Shown: positions 24,172 through 33,516 of the stretch, piece after piece
How positions within the stretch are numbered: position 1 is the first letter of the stretch
Layout: every line of letters begins with the position of its first letter
Assembly (NCBI GenBank): GCA_016124315.1
Contig: WGNW01000020.1
Coordinates: 22,208-86,207 of the forward strand
Length of the DNA: 64,000 bases
Direction: 5' to 3'
DNA from: Alphaproteobacteria bacterium
GTDB taxonomy: Bacteria > Pseudomonadota > Alphaproteobacteria > SMXS01
Made by a program: the position numbers and the translations under genes
Notes under the pieces: generated by a model
What the model was told of the DNA's origin: nothing
Seen by the model: the letters and a program-made list of their open reading frames with translations, nothing else
The model's database searches: none

Positions 24172-25071
24172 ATGAGCCTGTGCAAGGACCGGGTTGCGAT
24201 CGTCACCGGCGCCGGCCGCGGCGTCGGCCGCGCCTATGCCCTGATGCTGGCGCGCCACGGCGCAAAGGTACTGGTCAACGACCTGGGCTCCGCGTCCGAC
24301 GGCATGGGCGCCGACCAGGCCCCGGCGCAGCAGGTGGCCGACGAGATCCGCGCCATGGGCGGCGAGGCCGTCGCCGACACCACCGACGTGGCCGACTGGG
24401 AGGGCGCCGAGCGGATGATCCGCGCCGCCGTCGACGCGTTCGGGCGGCTCGACGTGCTGATCAACAACGCCGGGATCCTGCGCGACCGGATGCTGGTCAA
24501 CATGACCGAAGACGAGTGGGACACCATCATCCGGGTGCACCTCAAGGGCACCTTCGCGCCCACCCACCATGCGGCCAACTACTGGCGGCTGCAGCACAAG
24601 ACCGGCAATCCGGTCGACGCGCGGGTGATCAACACCACCTCCCATTCCGCCCTGTTCGCCAATATCGGCCAGGCCAACTACGCCGCCGCCAAGGCCGGCA
24701 TCGCCACCTTCTCGCTGGTGGCGGCCCGCGAGCTGCAGCGCTACGGCGTCACCGTCAACGCGCTGGCGCCCCGCGCCAACACAAGGCTGACCGAGGGGCT
24801 GAGGGAATGGACGCCGGAGGAGGAGGAACGGCGCCGGCCGGAGTGGATCGCCGCGCTGGTCACCTGGCTGGCCAGCCCGGAATCCCGGAACGTCAGCGGC
24901 CGGGTGTTCGAGGCCTGGGGCGGCGGCTACACGGTGGCCGAGAGCTGGCAGCACGGGCCGATCGCGCCCGCCTCCAAGGATCCCGCCGAACTGGGCCCGC
25001 GGATCTCCGGGATCGTCAAGCACGCCCGGTCGAACGCGGGCATCGACCGGGATGTCTGGCTCGATCCCTGA
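24172..25071 (+). CDS. Short-chain dehydrogenase, multifunctional beta-oxidation (HSD17B4)-like
   Basis: 299-aa SDR: TGAGRGVGRAYAL, VLVNDLG after strand 2, VLINNAGILRDRML, and catalytic YAAAK in IGQANYAAAKAGI. The NDLGS and NNAGILRD signatures match the 3-hydroxyacyl-CoA dehydrogenase domain of the peroxisomal-type multifunctional enzyme. Asp after strand 2 suggests NAD. Its C-terminal 60 residues extend past the SDR core. It leads a run of ligase, hydratase and lyase genes, so an acyl-CoA substrate is likely. Confidence 0.85.
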   Translation: MSLCKDRVAIVTGAGRGVGRAYALMLARHGAKVLVNDLGSASDGMGADQAPAQQVADEIRAMGGEAVADTTDVADWEGAERMIRAAVDAFGRLDVLINNAGILRDRMLVNMTEDEWDTIIRVHLKGTFAPTHHAANYWRLQHKTGNPVDARVINTTSHSALFANIGQANYAAAKAGIATFSLVAARELQRYGVTVNALAPRANTRLTEGLREWTPEEEERRRPEWIAALVTWLASPESRNVSGRVFEAWGGGYTVAESWQHGPIAPASKDPAELGPRISGIVKHARSNAGIDRDVWLDP

Positions 25072-25087
25072 GCCCGAGGTCTTTCAC

Positions 25088-26650
25088 GTGAGCATCCGGC
25101 CCATGTCCCATCCCGCCCAGATCGCGGCGCGCCATCCGGACCGGCCGGCGCTGATCATGGCCGAAGGCGGCGAGGTGCTGACCTACGGGATGCTGGCGGA
25201 GCGCGCCAACCGGGCGGCGCACCTGTTCCGGGAGCTGGGGCTGCGGCGCGGCGACACCGTCGCCTTCCTGCTGGAGAACCACATCCGCTATCCCGAGCTG
25301 TGCTGGGCCGCCAAGGAGGCCGGGCTCTACTACGTATGCGTCAGCACCCAGCTCACCTTGGACGACCTCGTCTACCTAGTGCGCAACAGCGGTGCCCGCC
25401 TGCTGGTGTCGAGCGCGGCGCTGGCCGAACGCGCCAATGCGCTGGCGGCGCGGCTCGAGGGCACGCTGTCGCTGCTGATGGTCGACGGCGCCCGGCCGCC
25501 CTTCGCCTCCTACGAGGAAGCCCTGGTCCGCCAGCCGTCGACGCCGCTGCCGGACCGGACGCGCGGCGCCTCCATGCTCTATTCGTCCGGCACCACGGGC
25601 CGGCCGAAGGGCGTCAAGGTGCCGCTGACGGACGCGCCGCCGGAGGAGCCGCCGCGCCGGCAGGCGCTGCTGGAGCGCGATTTCGGCTTCCGGGAGGGCA
25701 TGGTCTTCGTCAATCCCGGCCCGTTCTACCACGCGGCGCCGCTGCGCATGATGATGGCGGTCCAGCGTCTCGGCGGCACGGCCATTGGGTTCCGCGCCTT
25801 CGATCCGCTGGCCACGCTCGCCGCCATCGAACGTTATCGGGCGACCCACGGCTTCTTCGTCCCGACCATGTTCATCCGCATGCTCCGCCTCGCCGAGGCG
25901 GAGCGGCGCCGCTACGACCTGTCGAGCATGGAGGCTACCGTCCATGGCGGCGCACCCTGCGCCCCCAGCGTCAAGCAGGCGATGATCGACTGGTGGGGAC
26001 CGGTGATCTACGAGGTCTATGGCGGCACCGAGGGTCTGGGCTACGCCACCATCTCGCCGGAGGAATGGCTGGCCCATCCAGGCTCGGTCGGCCGTCCCGC
26101 CGCCGGCTCGCGGCTGCGCATCCTTGACGAGGACGGCACCGTCCTCGGCCCGGGCCGGACCGGCCGCGTATTCTTCAACAACGGCTACCGCTTCGCCTAT
26201 CACGGCGACAGCGGCGGCGACGCGCCGACCCATGACGCCGAGGGGTTCGCCACCTTCGGCGACGTGGGCTACGTGGATGAGGACGGCTATCTCTACCTCA
26301 CCGACCGCTACGCCAACATGATTGTCAGCGGCGGCGTGAACATCTATCCGCAGGAGGCGGAGAACGTGCTGATCGGTCATCCCATGGTCGGCGACGTCGC
26401 CGTCATCGGCGTGCCCGACGAGGAGTTCGGCGAGCAAGTGAAGGCCGTCGTGGTGCCGCGCACTCCGCCCGCCGATCCGGACGCGCTCGCCGCCGAGCTG
26501 GTCGCCTATTGCCGGGCGCGTCTCAGCCCCATCAAGTGTCCACGGTCCGTCGACTTCGCCGCCGAGCTGCCGCGCAGCGACGCCGGCAAGCTGCTCAAGC
26601 GGGTGCTCAAGGAGCGCTATTGGGCGGGCCACGCTTCGTTCATTCTGTGA
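25088..26650 (+). CDS. AMP-forming acyl-CoA synthetase (ANL superfamily)
   Basis: About 520 aa. I favour GTG 25088 with GAGG eight bases upstream; ATG 25052 would overlap the SDR gene and ATG 25103 is a shorter choice. Motifs: YSSGTTGRPKGVK (P-loop), YGGTEG (A5), DVGYVDEDGYLYLTDR (A7/A8) and the catalytic Lys in SDAGKLLKR. It activates a carboxylic acid to its CoA thioester for degradation. The short N-terminus and lack of a membrane segment are normal. It sits between the HSD17B4-like SDR and a MaoC hydratase. Confidence 0.9.
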   Translation: MSIRPMSHPAQIAARHPDRPALIMAEGGEVLTYGMLAERANRAAHLFRELGLRRGDTVAFLLENHIRYPELCWAAKEAGLYYVCVSTQLTLDDLVYLVRNSGARLLVSSAALAERANALAARLEGTLSLLMVDGARPPFASYEEALVRQPSTPLPDRTRGASMLYSSGTTGRPKGVKVPLTDAPPEEPPRRQALLERDFGFREGMVFVNPGPFYHAAPLRMMMAVQRLGGTAIGFRAFDPLATLAAIERYRATHGFFVPTMFIRMLRLAEAERRRYDLSSMEATVHGGAPCAPSVKQAMIDWWGPVIYEVYGGTEGLGYATISPEEWLAHPGSVGRPAAGSRLRILDEDGTVLGPGRTGRVFFNNGYRFAYHGDSGGDAPTHDAEGFATFGDVGYVDEDGYLYLTDRYANMIVSGGVNIYPQEAENVLIGHPMVGDVAVIGVPDEEFGEQVKAVVVPRTPPADPDALAAELVAYCRARLSPIKCPRSVDFAAELPRSDAGKLLKRVLKERYWAGHASFIL

Positions 26651-26678
26651 GTTGGTCCGGCGGGGAAGGGAGCAGACC

Positions 26679-27137
26679 ATGCCAGGCTTGTATTTCGACG
26701 AACTCCGGGTCGGCCAGCGCTTCGAGCACCCGATCAGCCGGACCGTGACCGAGGCCGACAACCTGATCTTCAGCGCGCTCACCCACAATCCGGCGCTGCT
26801 GCACCTGGACGAGGAATATTGCCGCACCCAGACCGAATACGGCCAGCGGCTGGTGAACAGCTGCTTTACCCTCGGCCTGATGGTCGGCATCTCGGTGGGC
26901 GACACCACGCTGGGCACGGCCGTGGCCAATCTGGGCTGGGACGAGGTGCGTTTTCCCCGGCCGGTCTTCGTCGGCGACACGCTGCGCATCGAGACCGAGG
27001 TCGTCGAGCTGCGCGACAGCCGGTCCCGGCCGGACCAGGGCATCGTCACCTTCCTCCACCAGGCCTTCAACCAGCGCGGCGAGCTGGTCGCCCATTGCCG
27101 GCGTTCAGGCCTGCAGCGCAAGAGGCCGGCGCCGTGA
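26679..27137 (+). CDS. MaoC-type (R)-specific enoyl-CoA hydratase
   Basis: 152 aa, one hot-dog fold. The hydratase motif is visible as ISRTVTEADNLIFSALTHNPALLHLDEEY, with Asp and His of the catalytic pair (A-D-x4-S/A-x3-H-N-P). The length and the V-x-F-x-x-P pattern (VRFPRPVFVGDTLR) fit stand-alone MaoC dehydratases such as mesaconyl- or itaconyl-CoA hydratase. It would hydrate the double bond of the CoA ester made by the preceding ligase. The stop overlaps the next gene's GTG start by four bases. Confidence 0.85.
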   Translation: MPGLYFDELRVGQRFEHPISRTVTEADNLIFSALTHNPALLHLDEEYCRTQTEYGQRLVNSCFTLGLMVGISVGDTTLGTAVANLGWDEVRFPRPVFVGDTLRIETEVVELRDSRSRPDQGIVTFLHQAFNQRGELVAHCRRSGLQRKRPAP

Positions 27138-28018
27138 CCATCCGCTCCTTCATGTTCGTCCCCGGCGACAGCGAGAAGAAGCTGGGCAAGGCAGACGCGC
27201 TGGGCGCCGACGCGCTGATCCTCGACCTGGAGGACGCGGTTGCGCCCGCCCGCAAGCCGGCGGCGCGGGAGATGGTTCCGGCTTTCCTCGCCGCCCGGCC
27301 TCCGGCGGCGCGGCAGGCGCAGCTTTGGGTCCGCATCAACCCGCTGGCGACGCCCGAGGCGCTGGCCGACCTGGCGGCGGTGGTGCCCGCCGCGCCCGAC
27401 GGGATCATGATCCCCAAGGCCGACGGCCCGGCGGACGTGGCGCGCCTGAGCCATTACCTGGACGCGCTCGAGGTCCAGGCCGGCCTGGAGCGCGGCGGCA
27501 TCCGCATCCTGCCCGTCGCCACGGAGACGGCGAAGGCGCCGTTCGCCCTGGGCGACTATGCCGCCGCCCGGCTGGAGCGGCTCTACGGGCTGACCTGGGG
27601 CGCCGAGGACCTGAGCTCGGCCATCGGCGCCAGCGGCAACCTGGGGCCCGACGGAGAGTGGACGCTCACCTACCGGCTGGTGCGCTCGCTCACCCTGCTG
27701 GGCGCCCATGCCGCCGGCGTGGAGGCGGTCGAGACGCTCTATGTGGACTTCGGCGATCCGGACGGGCTGCTGGCGTCGTCGCGGGCGGCGCGGGCGGAGG
27801 GCTTCAGCGGCCGCATCGCCATCCATCCCTCCCAGGTCGCGGCGATCAACGAGGCGTTCACGCCGTCGGTGGCGGAAGTCGACGGCGCGCGCCGAGTCAT
27901 CGCCGCCTTCGAGGCCGAGCCCGACGCCGGCACCGTCCAGCTCGACGGCCGGATGCTCGACATCCCCCATCTCAACCAGGCGCGCCGCACGCTCGCCACC
28001 CATGAGAAATACCGCTGA
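27134..28018 (+). CDS. CitE/HpcH-type CoA ester lyase
   Basis: 294 aa from GTG 27134, in a GTGA overlap with the hydratase stop. TIM-barrel lyase: FVPGDSEKKLGKA at the N-terminus, ALILDLEDAVAP with metal-binding Glu/Asp, VRINPLATPE with the CoA- or carboxylate-binding Arg, PKADGP, then WGAEDLSS with another acidic ligand and GRIAIHPSQV. The family cleaves beta-hydroxyacyl-CoAs such as citramalyl-, malyl- or methylmalyl-CoA by a retro-Claisen reaction. Together with the ligase and MaoC genes it forms an activate-hydrate-cleave module that would yield acetyl-CoA or propionyl-CoA plus an oxo acid. Confidence 0.85.
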   Translation: MTIRSFMFVPGDSEKKLGKADALGADALILDLEDAVAPARKPAAREMVPAFLAARPPAARQAQLWVRINPLATPEALADLAAVVPAAPDGIMIPKADGPADVARLSHYLDALEVQAGLERGGIRILPVATETAKAPFALGDYAAARLERLYGLTWGAEDLSSAIGASGNLGPDGEWTLTYRLVRSLTLLGAHAAGVEAVETLYVDFGDPDGLLASSRAARAEGFSGRIAIHPSQVAAINEAFTPSVAEVDGARRVIAAFEAEPDAGTVQLDGRMLDIPHLNQARRTLATHEKYR

Positions 28019-28052
28019 TGAAGCCCTTGCCCGCCGCCATGAAAGGCCCGCC

Positions 28053-28580
28053 ATGCCCAGGGCGGTGAAGGACAACTCGCCGGCGCCGGACGACGCGAGG
28101 CCCAGCGCCAAACCGTTCCGCTTCGGTTTCCTCGTGCACGACGTGTCGCGCCTGCGCCGCACCCTGTTCGACCAGGAAATGAAACCGCTCGACGTGACCC
28201 GCTCCCAGTGGTCGGTGCTGGCCATGCTGTCGCGCGGCGGCAACAACGGCGTCACCCAGGTGGACCTCGCCCGACTGCTCGACGTGGGCAAGGTCACCGT
28301 CGGCGGACTGGTGGACCGGCTGGAGTCCAGCGGCCACGTGGAGCGGCGGCCGGACCCGGCCGACCGGCGGGCCTGGCGGGTGTTCATCACCGGCAAGGGC
28401 TACGACACGATCGCGCTCATGCAGGGCGTCGGCAACGCACTCAACGCCAGCATTCTCGCCGGCGTCTCCGAGGCCGACCTGCGCGTCACCGAGGAAACCC
28501 TGGCGCGGGTGAAGCAGAACATCCTGGGCCTGGTGCGGTCGTCGGGCGCCGCCGAGCCGGACGGAGAGGAGAACGTCTGA
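28053..28580 (+). CDS. MarR family transcriptional regulator
   Basis: 175 aa from ATG 28053 (AAGG upstream). Winged-helix DNA-binding region: VTRSQWSVLAMLSRGGNNGVTQVDLARLLDVGKVTVGGLVDRLESSGHVERRPDPADRRAW, the standard MarR arrangement with the DxRxxxV wing. It is 34 bp after the lyase gene in the same run, so it most likely regulates the ligase-hydratase-lyase operon in response to an aromatic or acyl-CoA ligand. Possible sites are the palindromes at 24085-24115. Confidence 0.85.
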   Translation: MPRAVKDNSPAPDDARPSAKPFRFGFLVHDVSRLRRTLFDQEMKPLDVTRSQWSVLAMLSRGGNNGVTQVDLARLLDVGKVTVGGLVDRLESSGHVERRPDPADRRAWRVFITGKGYDTIALMQGVGNALNASILAGVSEADLRVTEETLARVKQNILGLVRSSGAAEPDGEENV

Positions 28581-28661
28581 CCGGCGCCAGCGCGTCTCGG
28601 GATAGGGTTCCCGCCCCGTTTGCGGTAGAGTGGTGCCGTCACGCGCCGGGAGGGATGCGCC

Positions 28662-29705
28662 ATGCGACCGTTCGCCTTGCTGTCGTTGCTGCTGACGCTC
28701 GCCGTGCTGCCGCTTCCGGCGCAGGCCGGCACCAACCAGTACCGCGCCGCGCTGGTCAAGCTGTTCCTGTCCAACTACCAGGCCTTCCCCGTCTTCCGCG
28801 CCAACCCGGTCTTTCCGGGTGACGTGCTGCAGCTCAACGAGGTGCGGCTGCTGTCCTACAGGACGTGCTACGGCCGTACCGGACAGAAGGCGGGCAACTA
28901 CGTGGCGCTTCCCGGCTACAGCCAGGGGTTGGCCGTCTCGTCCAACCTTGACGTGAAGGTCGGCGGCAAGGCCATCGACCGGCAGATCGCCGAGGTGGAG
29001 GCCGACGGCCGCCTCGCCATGGCAAAGACCGTCTCCCTCACCGTCAACCCGCTGGCCGTCGACCGGTTCGAGCCGGATGCGGCGGCGCTCGACCACTGGG
29101 CGCGGGACAATCCCGATTGCAAGGTGATCGGCGACCTTCTCTCCGGCCGCGCGGGCGGCCTCTTCCTGGTGGCTGAGGTGCTGCACGGCCAGGTCCGGTT
29201 CGGCCTTTCCGGCAGCTTTTCCGGCAGCCTCGGCGTCGCTGCCCAGGGTGACCTGCTGACGGTGGTCGCCCGGGCGTTCTCCATCGACAAGGCCTCGGTC
29301 ACCGTGTCCGGCAGCCGCATGACCTTCGAGACGGCCGACTCGCCGGCGCCCCATACCCTGGCCGTCGTTCCCGCCCGGCTCAGCCATGAGGAACTGGCCC
29401 GTATCACCTACTATCTGCGCGGCAAGCGGGGCGCCGACCTGGAGATCGCCGTCCGGGAGGCGTTGCAGGCTGCGGACATGAGCGCGCTCGACGCGGCGAT
29501 GACCCGGATCAGCAAGATCTTCGGCGACGACATCGACCTGAAGGAGGACTGGGCGAAGCGCTTCGTCTCCGGCGGCGACATGCGCGACATCGCCGCGCTG
29601 CGGGAAGACAGGGAGATCAGCTTCCGCGACGTCGCCAACTTCGCGGCGGCGGCGACGCTGTTCCAGCCGCAACCGGAAATTCCCCTGGCCGCCGCCGCAC
29701 CGTAG
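28662..29705 (+). CDS. Secreted protein of unknown function
   Basis: 347 aa from ATG 28662 behind GGGAGGGATGCGCC. A signal peptide (MRPFALLSLLLTLAVLPLP to AQA) leads into a mature protein with no recognised domain. Visible features are two Cys (RTCYGRTG and NPDCKVIG), alternating hydrophobic strands in the middle (VSLTVNPLAVDRFEPD, VRFGLSGSFSGSLGV) and a helical C-terminal third (ITYYLRGKRGADLEIAVREAL). It could be a periplasmic protein or a surface factor. It shares strand but no clear functional link with its neighbours. Confidence 0.6.
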   Translation: MRPFALLSLLLTLAVLPLPAQAGTNQYRAALVKLFLSNYQAFPVFRANPVFPGDVLQLNEVRLLSYRTCYGRTGQKAGNYVALPGYSQGLAVSSNLDVKVGGKAIDRQIAEVEADGRLAMAKTVSLTVNPLAVDRFEPDAAALDHWARDNPDCKVIGDLLSGRAGGLFLVAEVLHGQVRFGLSGSFSGSLGVAAQGDLLTVVARAFSIDKASVTVSGSRMTFETADSPAPHTLAVVPARLSHEELARITYYLRGKRGADLEIAVREALQAADMSALDAAMTRISKIFGDDIDLKEDWAKRFVSGGDMRDIAALREDREISFRDVANFAAAATLFQPQPEIPLAAAAP

Positions 29706-29720
29706 CGGCGGCTTCTTTCG

Positions 29721-30959
29721 TCACTGAATATCGGGCGAGCGCTCGCCGAACCCGGCGCCGGGTGCCGGAATCGGGCCGGGAGCCTCTTCGGGGCGTGCCT
29801 CGGAAGCCGGCGACCGCAGCGTGCCGGCCAGCAGCGTGCCGCCCAGCAGGAAGCACAGGCTGGACATCCAGGCGACCGCGCCGTAGCCACCGAGATCGAC
29901 GATCCGCCCGCTGATCAGCGGCGCGACCGCTCCACCGAACGTGACGAAGGCGGGGTGCGTGCCGGTCAGCCGGCCGCTCGGGTCCCGCCGGGCGAACGTC
30001 GTCAGCACGACCGGCATCATCGCCGTCGGCAGCACGGCGTAGACCGTGCAGCCCAGGGCGAACACGGCCAGGTCGCCCGCGTTGGCCATCACGTTGGCCG
30101 CCACCGCCAGCAGCCCGAGCAGCCCGGCGACCAGCGGCAGCGGCGCCATGCGGACGCCGTAGACGGCCGAGATCATCGGCAGCAGCACGGACAGGCCGCT
30201 GATGGCGACGAACACGTAGCCCAGGGTCGCCATGGCCACGCCGGTGCCGACGCCGATGCGGACGATGAAGACCGCGAGCGCCGAATGGCCCAGGAACACG
30301 ATGCCGATACCCAGCAGAGGCACCCAGCGCCAGAGACCGAGCGGGCCGCCGGCGACGCTTTCCGTCTCGCCGGTGCTCCGACCGACCGACAGCGTCGCGA
30401 TGGCGGGCAGCGACAGCAGGGCCAGCGCGGCGTAGGTTCCGTAGGCGCCCAGGATGTCGTGGGCGGCGACGAGGCGGGACAGCGCGAAGGAGATCACGAT
30501 CCCGAGCACGCCCACCGAGCTGTTGAGGATGCCGAAGACGATGTGGGGCCGGTCGCTGCGCCCGGCCGCGAACATCACCACGGCGATGACCACGCCGCCG
30601 CCGAGGCCGGCCGCGAGACGGATGGCCATCAGCGCGCCGATCGATCCGGCCATGGTGGCGACTATGTTGGCGAGCAGCACGAGGAGCATGGCGCCGAGAG
30701 CGATCGGCCGCGGGCCGCAGGCCGCCAGCCGCGCGCCGGCGAGGGAGCCGGCGGCCACCGCCAGCAGTTCGATGGCGGCGAGGGTGCCGTAGTCGCCGTT
30801 GCTGCCGCCGAACCTGGAGGCGACGGCCTCCACGTTGAAGGGCATGCCGATGGCGGCCGCCATGGCCGCGTCCAGGATGGCCGCCAGCCGGATCGCGCCG
30901 CCGACGCCGCGCCAACGGCCTGGCGCCGCATCGAGGACAGGGTCCCGCTGCGGCGCCAT
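29721..30959 (-). CDS. Major facilitator superfamily transporter
   Basis: About 412 aa from ATG 30959; a GTG at 30971 is also possible and neither has an ideal ribosome site. Twelve hydrophobic segments can be traced, with AxRLAAGLGGGVVIAVVM and the short ARLAACGPRPIALG loop between helices 2 and 3 resembling the MFS loop. It lies 16 bp downstream of the TonB-receptor gene on the same strand, so a substrate admitted through the outer membrane by that receptor is probably carried across the inner membrane by this protein. Substrate unknown. Confidence 0.75.
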   Translation of the reverse strand: MAPQRDPVLDAAPGRWRGVGGAIRLAAILDAAMAAAIGMPFNVEAVASRFGGSNGDYGTLAAIELLAVAAGSLAGARLAACGPRPIALGAMLLVLLANIVATMAGSIGALMAIRLAAGLGGGVVIAVVMFAAGRSDRPHIVFGILNSSVGVLGIVISFALSRLVAAHDILGAYGTYAALALLSLPAIATLSVGRSTGETESVAGGPLGLWRWVPLLGIGIVFLGHSALAVFIVRIGVGTGVAMATLGYVFVAISGLSVLLPMISAVYGVRMAPLPLVAGLLGLLAVAANVMANAGDLAVFALGCTVYAVLPTAMMPVVLTTFARRDPSGRLTGTHPAFVTFGGAVAPLISGRIVDLGGYGAVAWMSSLCFLLGGTLLAGTLRSPASEARPEEAPGPIPAPGAGFGERSPDIQ

Positions 30960-30975
30960 GGTCTTCGGCACGCCT

Positions 30976-33516
30976 CTAGAAGTCGGCGCTCAACTCGATG
31001 CCCCAGGCTCGGCCCGGACCCACCGTGCCGGCCGCGAACAACGGCTGGATGATCGCCGGCGTCTCGAAGCGGTCGTTGGTCAGGTTGGTGCCGAACACCG
31101 AGACCTTGTACTTGTCCCAGGAGTAGCTGATCGAGGCGTTCAGGTTTTCCCGAGCCGGGATGCGGCCCGCCGCTAGATTGACCAGATCGCCTTCCACCTT
31201 GCTGACGTAGCTGTACTTGACCCCCAGCTGCAGTTCACCCGGCCCGATCGGGACGGTGTAGGTGCCGCCGACGCCCCAGGTCAGCTTGGGCGCGTTGCGC
31301 GGCGTCAGGAAGGTGGCGTCGACGATGGTGCAGCAGCCGTCCTGGGGATTCACGTCGGTCATGAACTGGGTGTACTTCGGATCCAGCAGGCCGACGGTAC
31401 CGAACAGGTTCAGGTTCTCGGTGACCAGCGCCTGCACCTCGGCTTCGGCGCCCTGATAGCGCACCGAGCCGACGTTGCTGAAGACCGTGACGACCGTGTT
31501 GGTGGTCTGGTCGAAGGCGACCACCGACTCCTGCTTGTTCTTGAAGGTGTTCCGGAACAGGGCGATGTTGGTCTGCAGCCGGTTGTCCAGGAACTGGGCC
31601 TTCATGCCCACCTCGATGGAGCGGGAAGTCTCCGGATTGTACTGGTCGCGACGGAAGTCGGAGACGTTCTGGTTGACGCCGAAGAAGCCACCGGAGTGCC
31701 ACCCCTTGGAGTAGGAGGCGTAGAACAGGATGTCCGGAGTCGCCTTCCACGACAGGCCGAACTTCGGCGACACGTTGGTCCAGGACTTCTTCAGGTCGGC
31801 GAACTCGGGGAAGTTGTCGATGTAGGCCCGGTCGAGGGGCGTGATGTAGGCCTGGGCGCCGATGAAGTGCTTGCTCTCCTTGGTCCAGCGCACGCCGGCG
31901 GTCACCGTCCAGTTGGGGATGAATTCCCAGTCGACGTTGACGAACGCCGCTTCCGACTTGGTCCGCTGGCTCTCGAACAGCTTGTTGGGATCCTTCGGGC
32001 CGTAGGGCTGGTCGCCCCAGGCCGGATCGCAACGGACCTGGCCGAACACCTGGAACAGCGGGTCGGTCGGATCGAAGCCCGGATCGTCCGGATTGGGGCG
32101 CGGCGCCAGGCAGGCCGCCGCCGGCGTGGCATATCCCGTCTTGGCGGCATAGGTTGGATTGAGCCAGGTATTGGTGGCCAGCGAGTAGCCGCTCAGCGCC
32201 GAGACGAATTGCCAGAATTCGCCACCGGTCACCCAGCGCTGGTCGAACTTGCTGTTGTAGTAGTAGCCGCCGGCCACCGCGTTGATCTTGCCGAGCGAGG
32301 TGTCCCAGTTGCCTTCCAGCCGCAGCTCCTCGCTGAACTGCTTGAAGTGGTTGTCGCGCTCGATGGTGATGAAGTCGGCGGTCGAGCCGTCGAAATCGTA
32401 CTTCCGGTATTCGTGCTGCTTGCGGTAGCCGGTCACCGAGACGAGCTTCAGTCCGTCGCTCAGCCGCGCCGACATGTTGAGGGTGTAGGCGTCGGTGATC
32501 ACCCGGCCCGGATTGGGCAGGTCGGTGGCGTTATACTTCTTCGGGAACGGAATCTGGGTCCGGCACGGCGCGTTCTGCAACCCGAAAGCGCCAGGCAGGA
32601 AACAGTCCAGGAAGCCGCCGCTGAAGTCGTATTCCCTGGGATCCGTCGGCGGCGGGAACACGCCCGGCGCGAAGTTCCAGTTGGTCAGGTAGGCGCCGCC
32701 CTGGCTGCGGTCCTCGAAGCGTTCCACGGTCAGCAACGCCTCGAACCAGTCGTTCGGGGTTGCCAGCAGGGTCAGGCCGTAGTTCTTGTAGTCCCTCTGC
32801 GGTTGGGTGGTGTTGAGATAGGTATTGTGGTACCAGCCGTCGCGCTCCTGGATGGTGAAGAACGCCTTGGCGGCGAGCTTGTCGCGTACCACCGGCGCGT
32901 TGATGACGGCGCGGAACTCCTGCTGGTTCCAGCGGCCGTAGGTGTATTTCAACTTGGCGCCATATTCTCCCGTCGGGCGGGTGCGCACCACGTTGAGCAC
33001 GCCGCCGACCGTGTTGCGGCCGTAGAGGGTGCCCTGCGGGCCGCGCAGGATCTCGATGCGCTCGATGTCGAAATTGTCGATCACCTGGCCCGACAGCGTG
33101 CCGAGGTAGATGCCGTCGATCATCACCGCGATGGGCGAGTCGAGGGAGGTATCGTCGGTGCGCGTCGGGCTGATGCCGCGGATGGTGATCGAGGCCGCCC
33201 CGGCGCGCTCCGGATTGCTGTCGATCCGGACGTTTGCGGAGTAGCCGTTGAGGTCGCGCAGATCGCGGACGGTCGAAAGTTTCAGTTCGGCGGTGACCGC
33301 CGTCATGGCCACCGGCACGTCCTGTGCCGATTCCTCGGTCTTTCGTGCCGTCACCATGACTGACTCGAGGCGTACTGCCTGTTTGGGCGGCGGTCGACTT
33401 CCTGGATCGGTTTCGACCGCCCGGCCCGTATGGGGCGCGATGGTGGCCGAGAGAATGACAGTGAGAGCTACCCATACCGCCGCACGCACGGCGCACGCAA
33501 GGTGACGCGATTCCAT
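30976..33516 (-). CDS. TonB-dependent outer-membrane receptor
   Basis: 846 aa from ATG 33516 after GGGGAGGAAGTC. Signal peptide, TonB box and plug region (LESVMVTARKTEESAQDVPVAMTAV, IEILRGPQGTLYGRNTVGGV) and a barrel ending in RAWGIELSADF. The LRGPQGTLYGRNTVGG plug is the common pattern of sphingomonad-type receptors for hydrophobic substrates. It forms a unit with the MFS gene and is divergent from the TetR gene at 33854, with two palindromes in the spacer. Substrate unknown. Confidence 0.9.
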   Translation of the reverse strand: MESRHLACAVRAAVWVALTVILSATIAPHTGRAVETDPGSRPPPKQAVRLESVMVTARKTEESAQDVPVAMTAVTAELKLSTVRDLRDLNGYSANVRIDSNPERAGAASITIRGISPTRTDDTSLDSPIAVMIDGIYLGTLSGQVIDNFDIERIEILRGPQGTLYGRNTVGGVLNVVRTRPTGEYGAKLKYTYGRWNQQEFRAVINAPVVRDKLAAKAFFTIQERDGWYHNTYLNTTQPQRDYKNYGLTLLATPNDWFEALLTVERFEDRSQGGAYLTNWNFAPGVFPPPTDPREYDFSGGFLDCFLPGAFGLQNAPCRTQIPFPKKYNATDLPNPGRVITDAYTLNMSARLSDGLKLVSVTGYRKQHEYRKYDFDGSTADFITIERDNHFKQFSEELRLEGNWDTSLGKINAVAGGYYYNSKFDQRWVTGGEFWQFVSALSGYSLATNTWLNPTYAAKTGYATPAAACLAPRPNPDDPGFDPTDPLFQVFGQVRCDPAWGDQPYGPKDPNKLFESQRTKSEAAFVNVDWEFIPNWTVTAGVRWTKESKHFIGAQAYITPLDRAYIDNFPEFADLKKSWTNVSPKFGLSWKATPDILFYASYSKGWHSGGFFGVNQNVSDFRRDQYNPETSRSIEVGMKAQFLDNRLQTNIALFRNTFKNKQESVVAFDQTTNTVVTVFSNVGSVRYQGAEAEVQALVTENLNLFGTVGLLDPKYTQFMTDVNPQDGCCTIVDATFLTPRNAPKLTWGVGGTYTVPIGPGELQLGVKYSYVSKVEGDLVNLAAGRIPARENLNASISYSWDKYKVSVFGTNLTNDRFETPAIIQPLFAAGTVGPGRAWGIELSADF

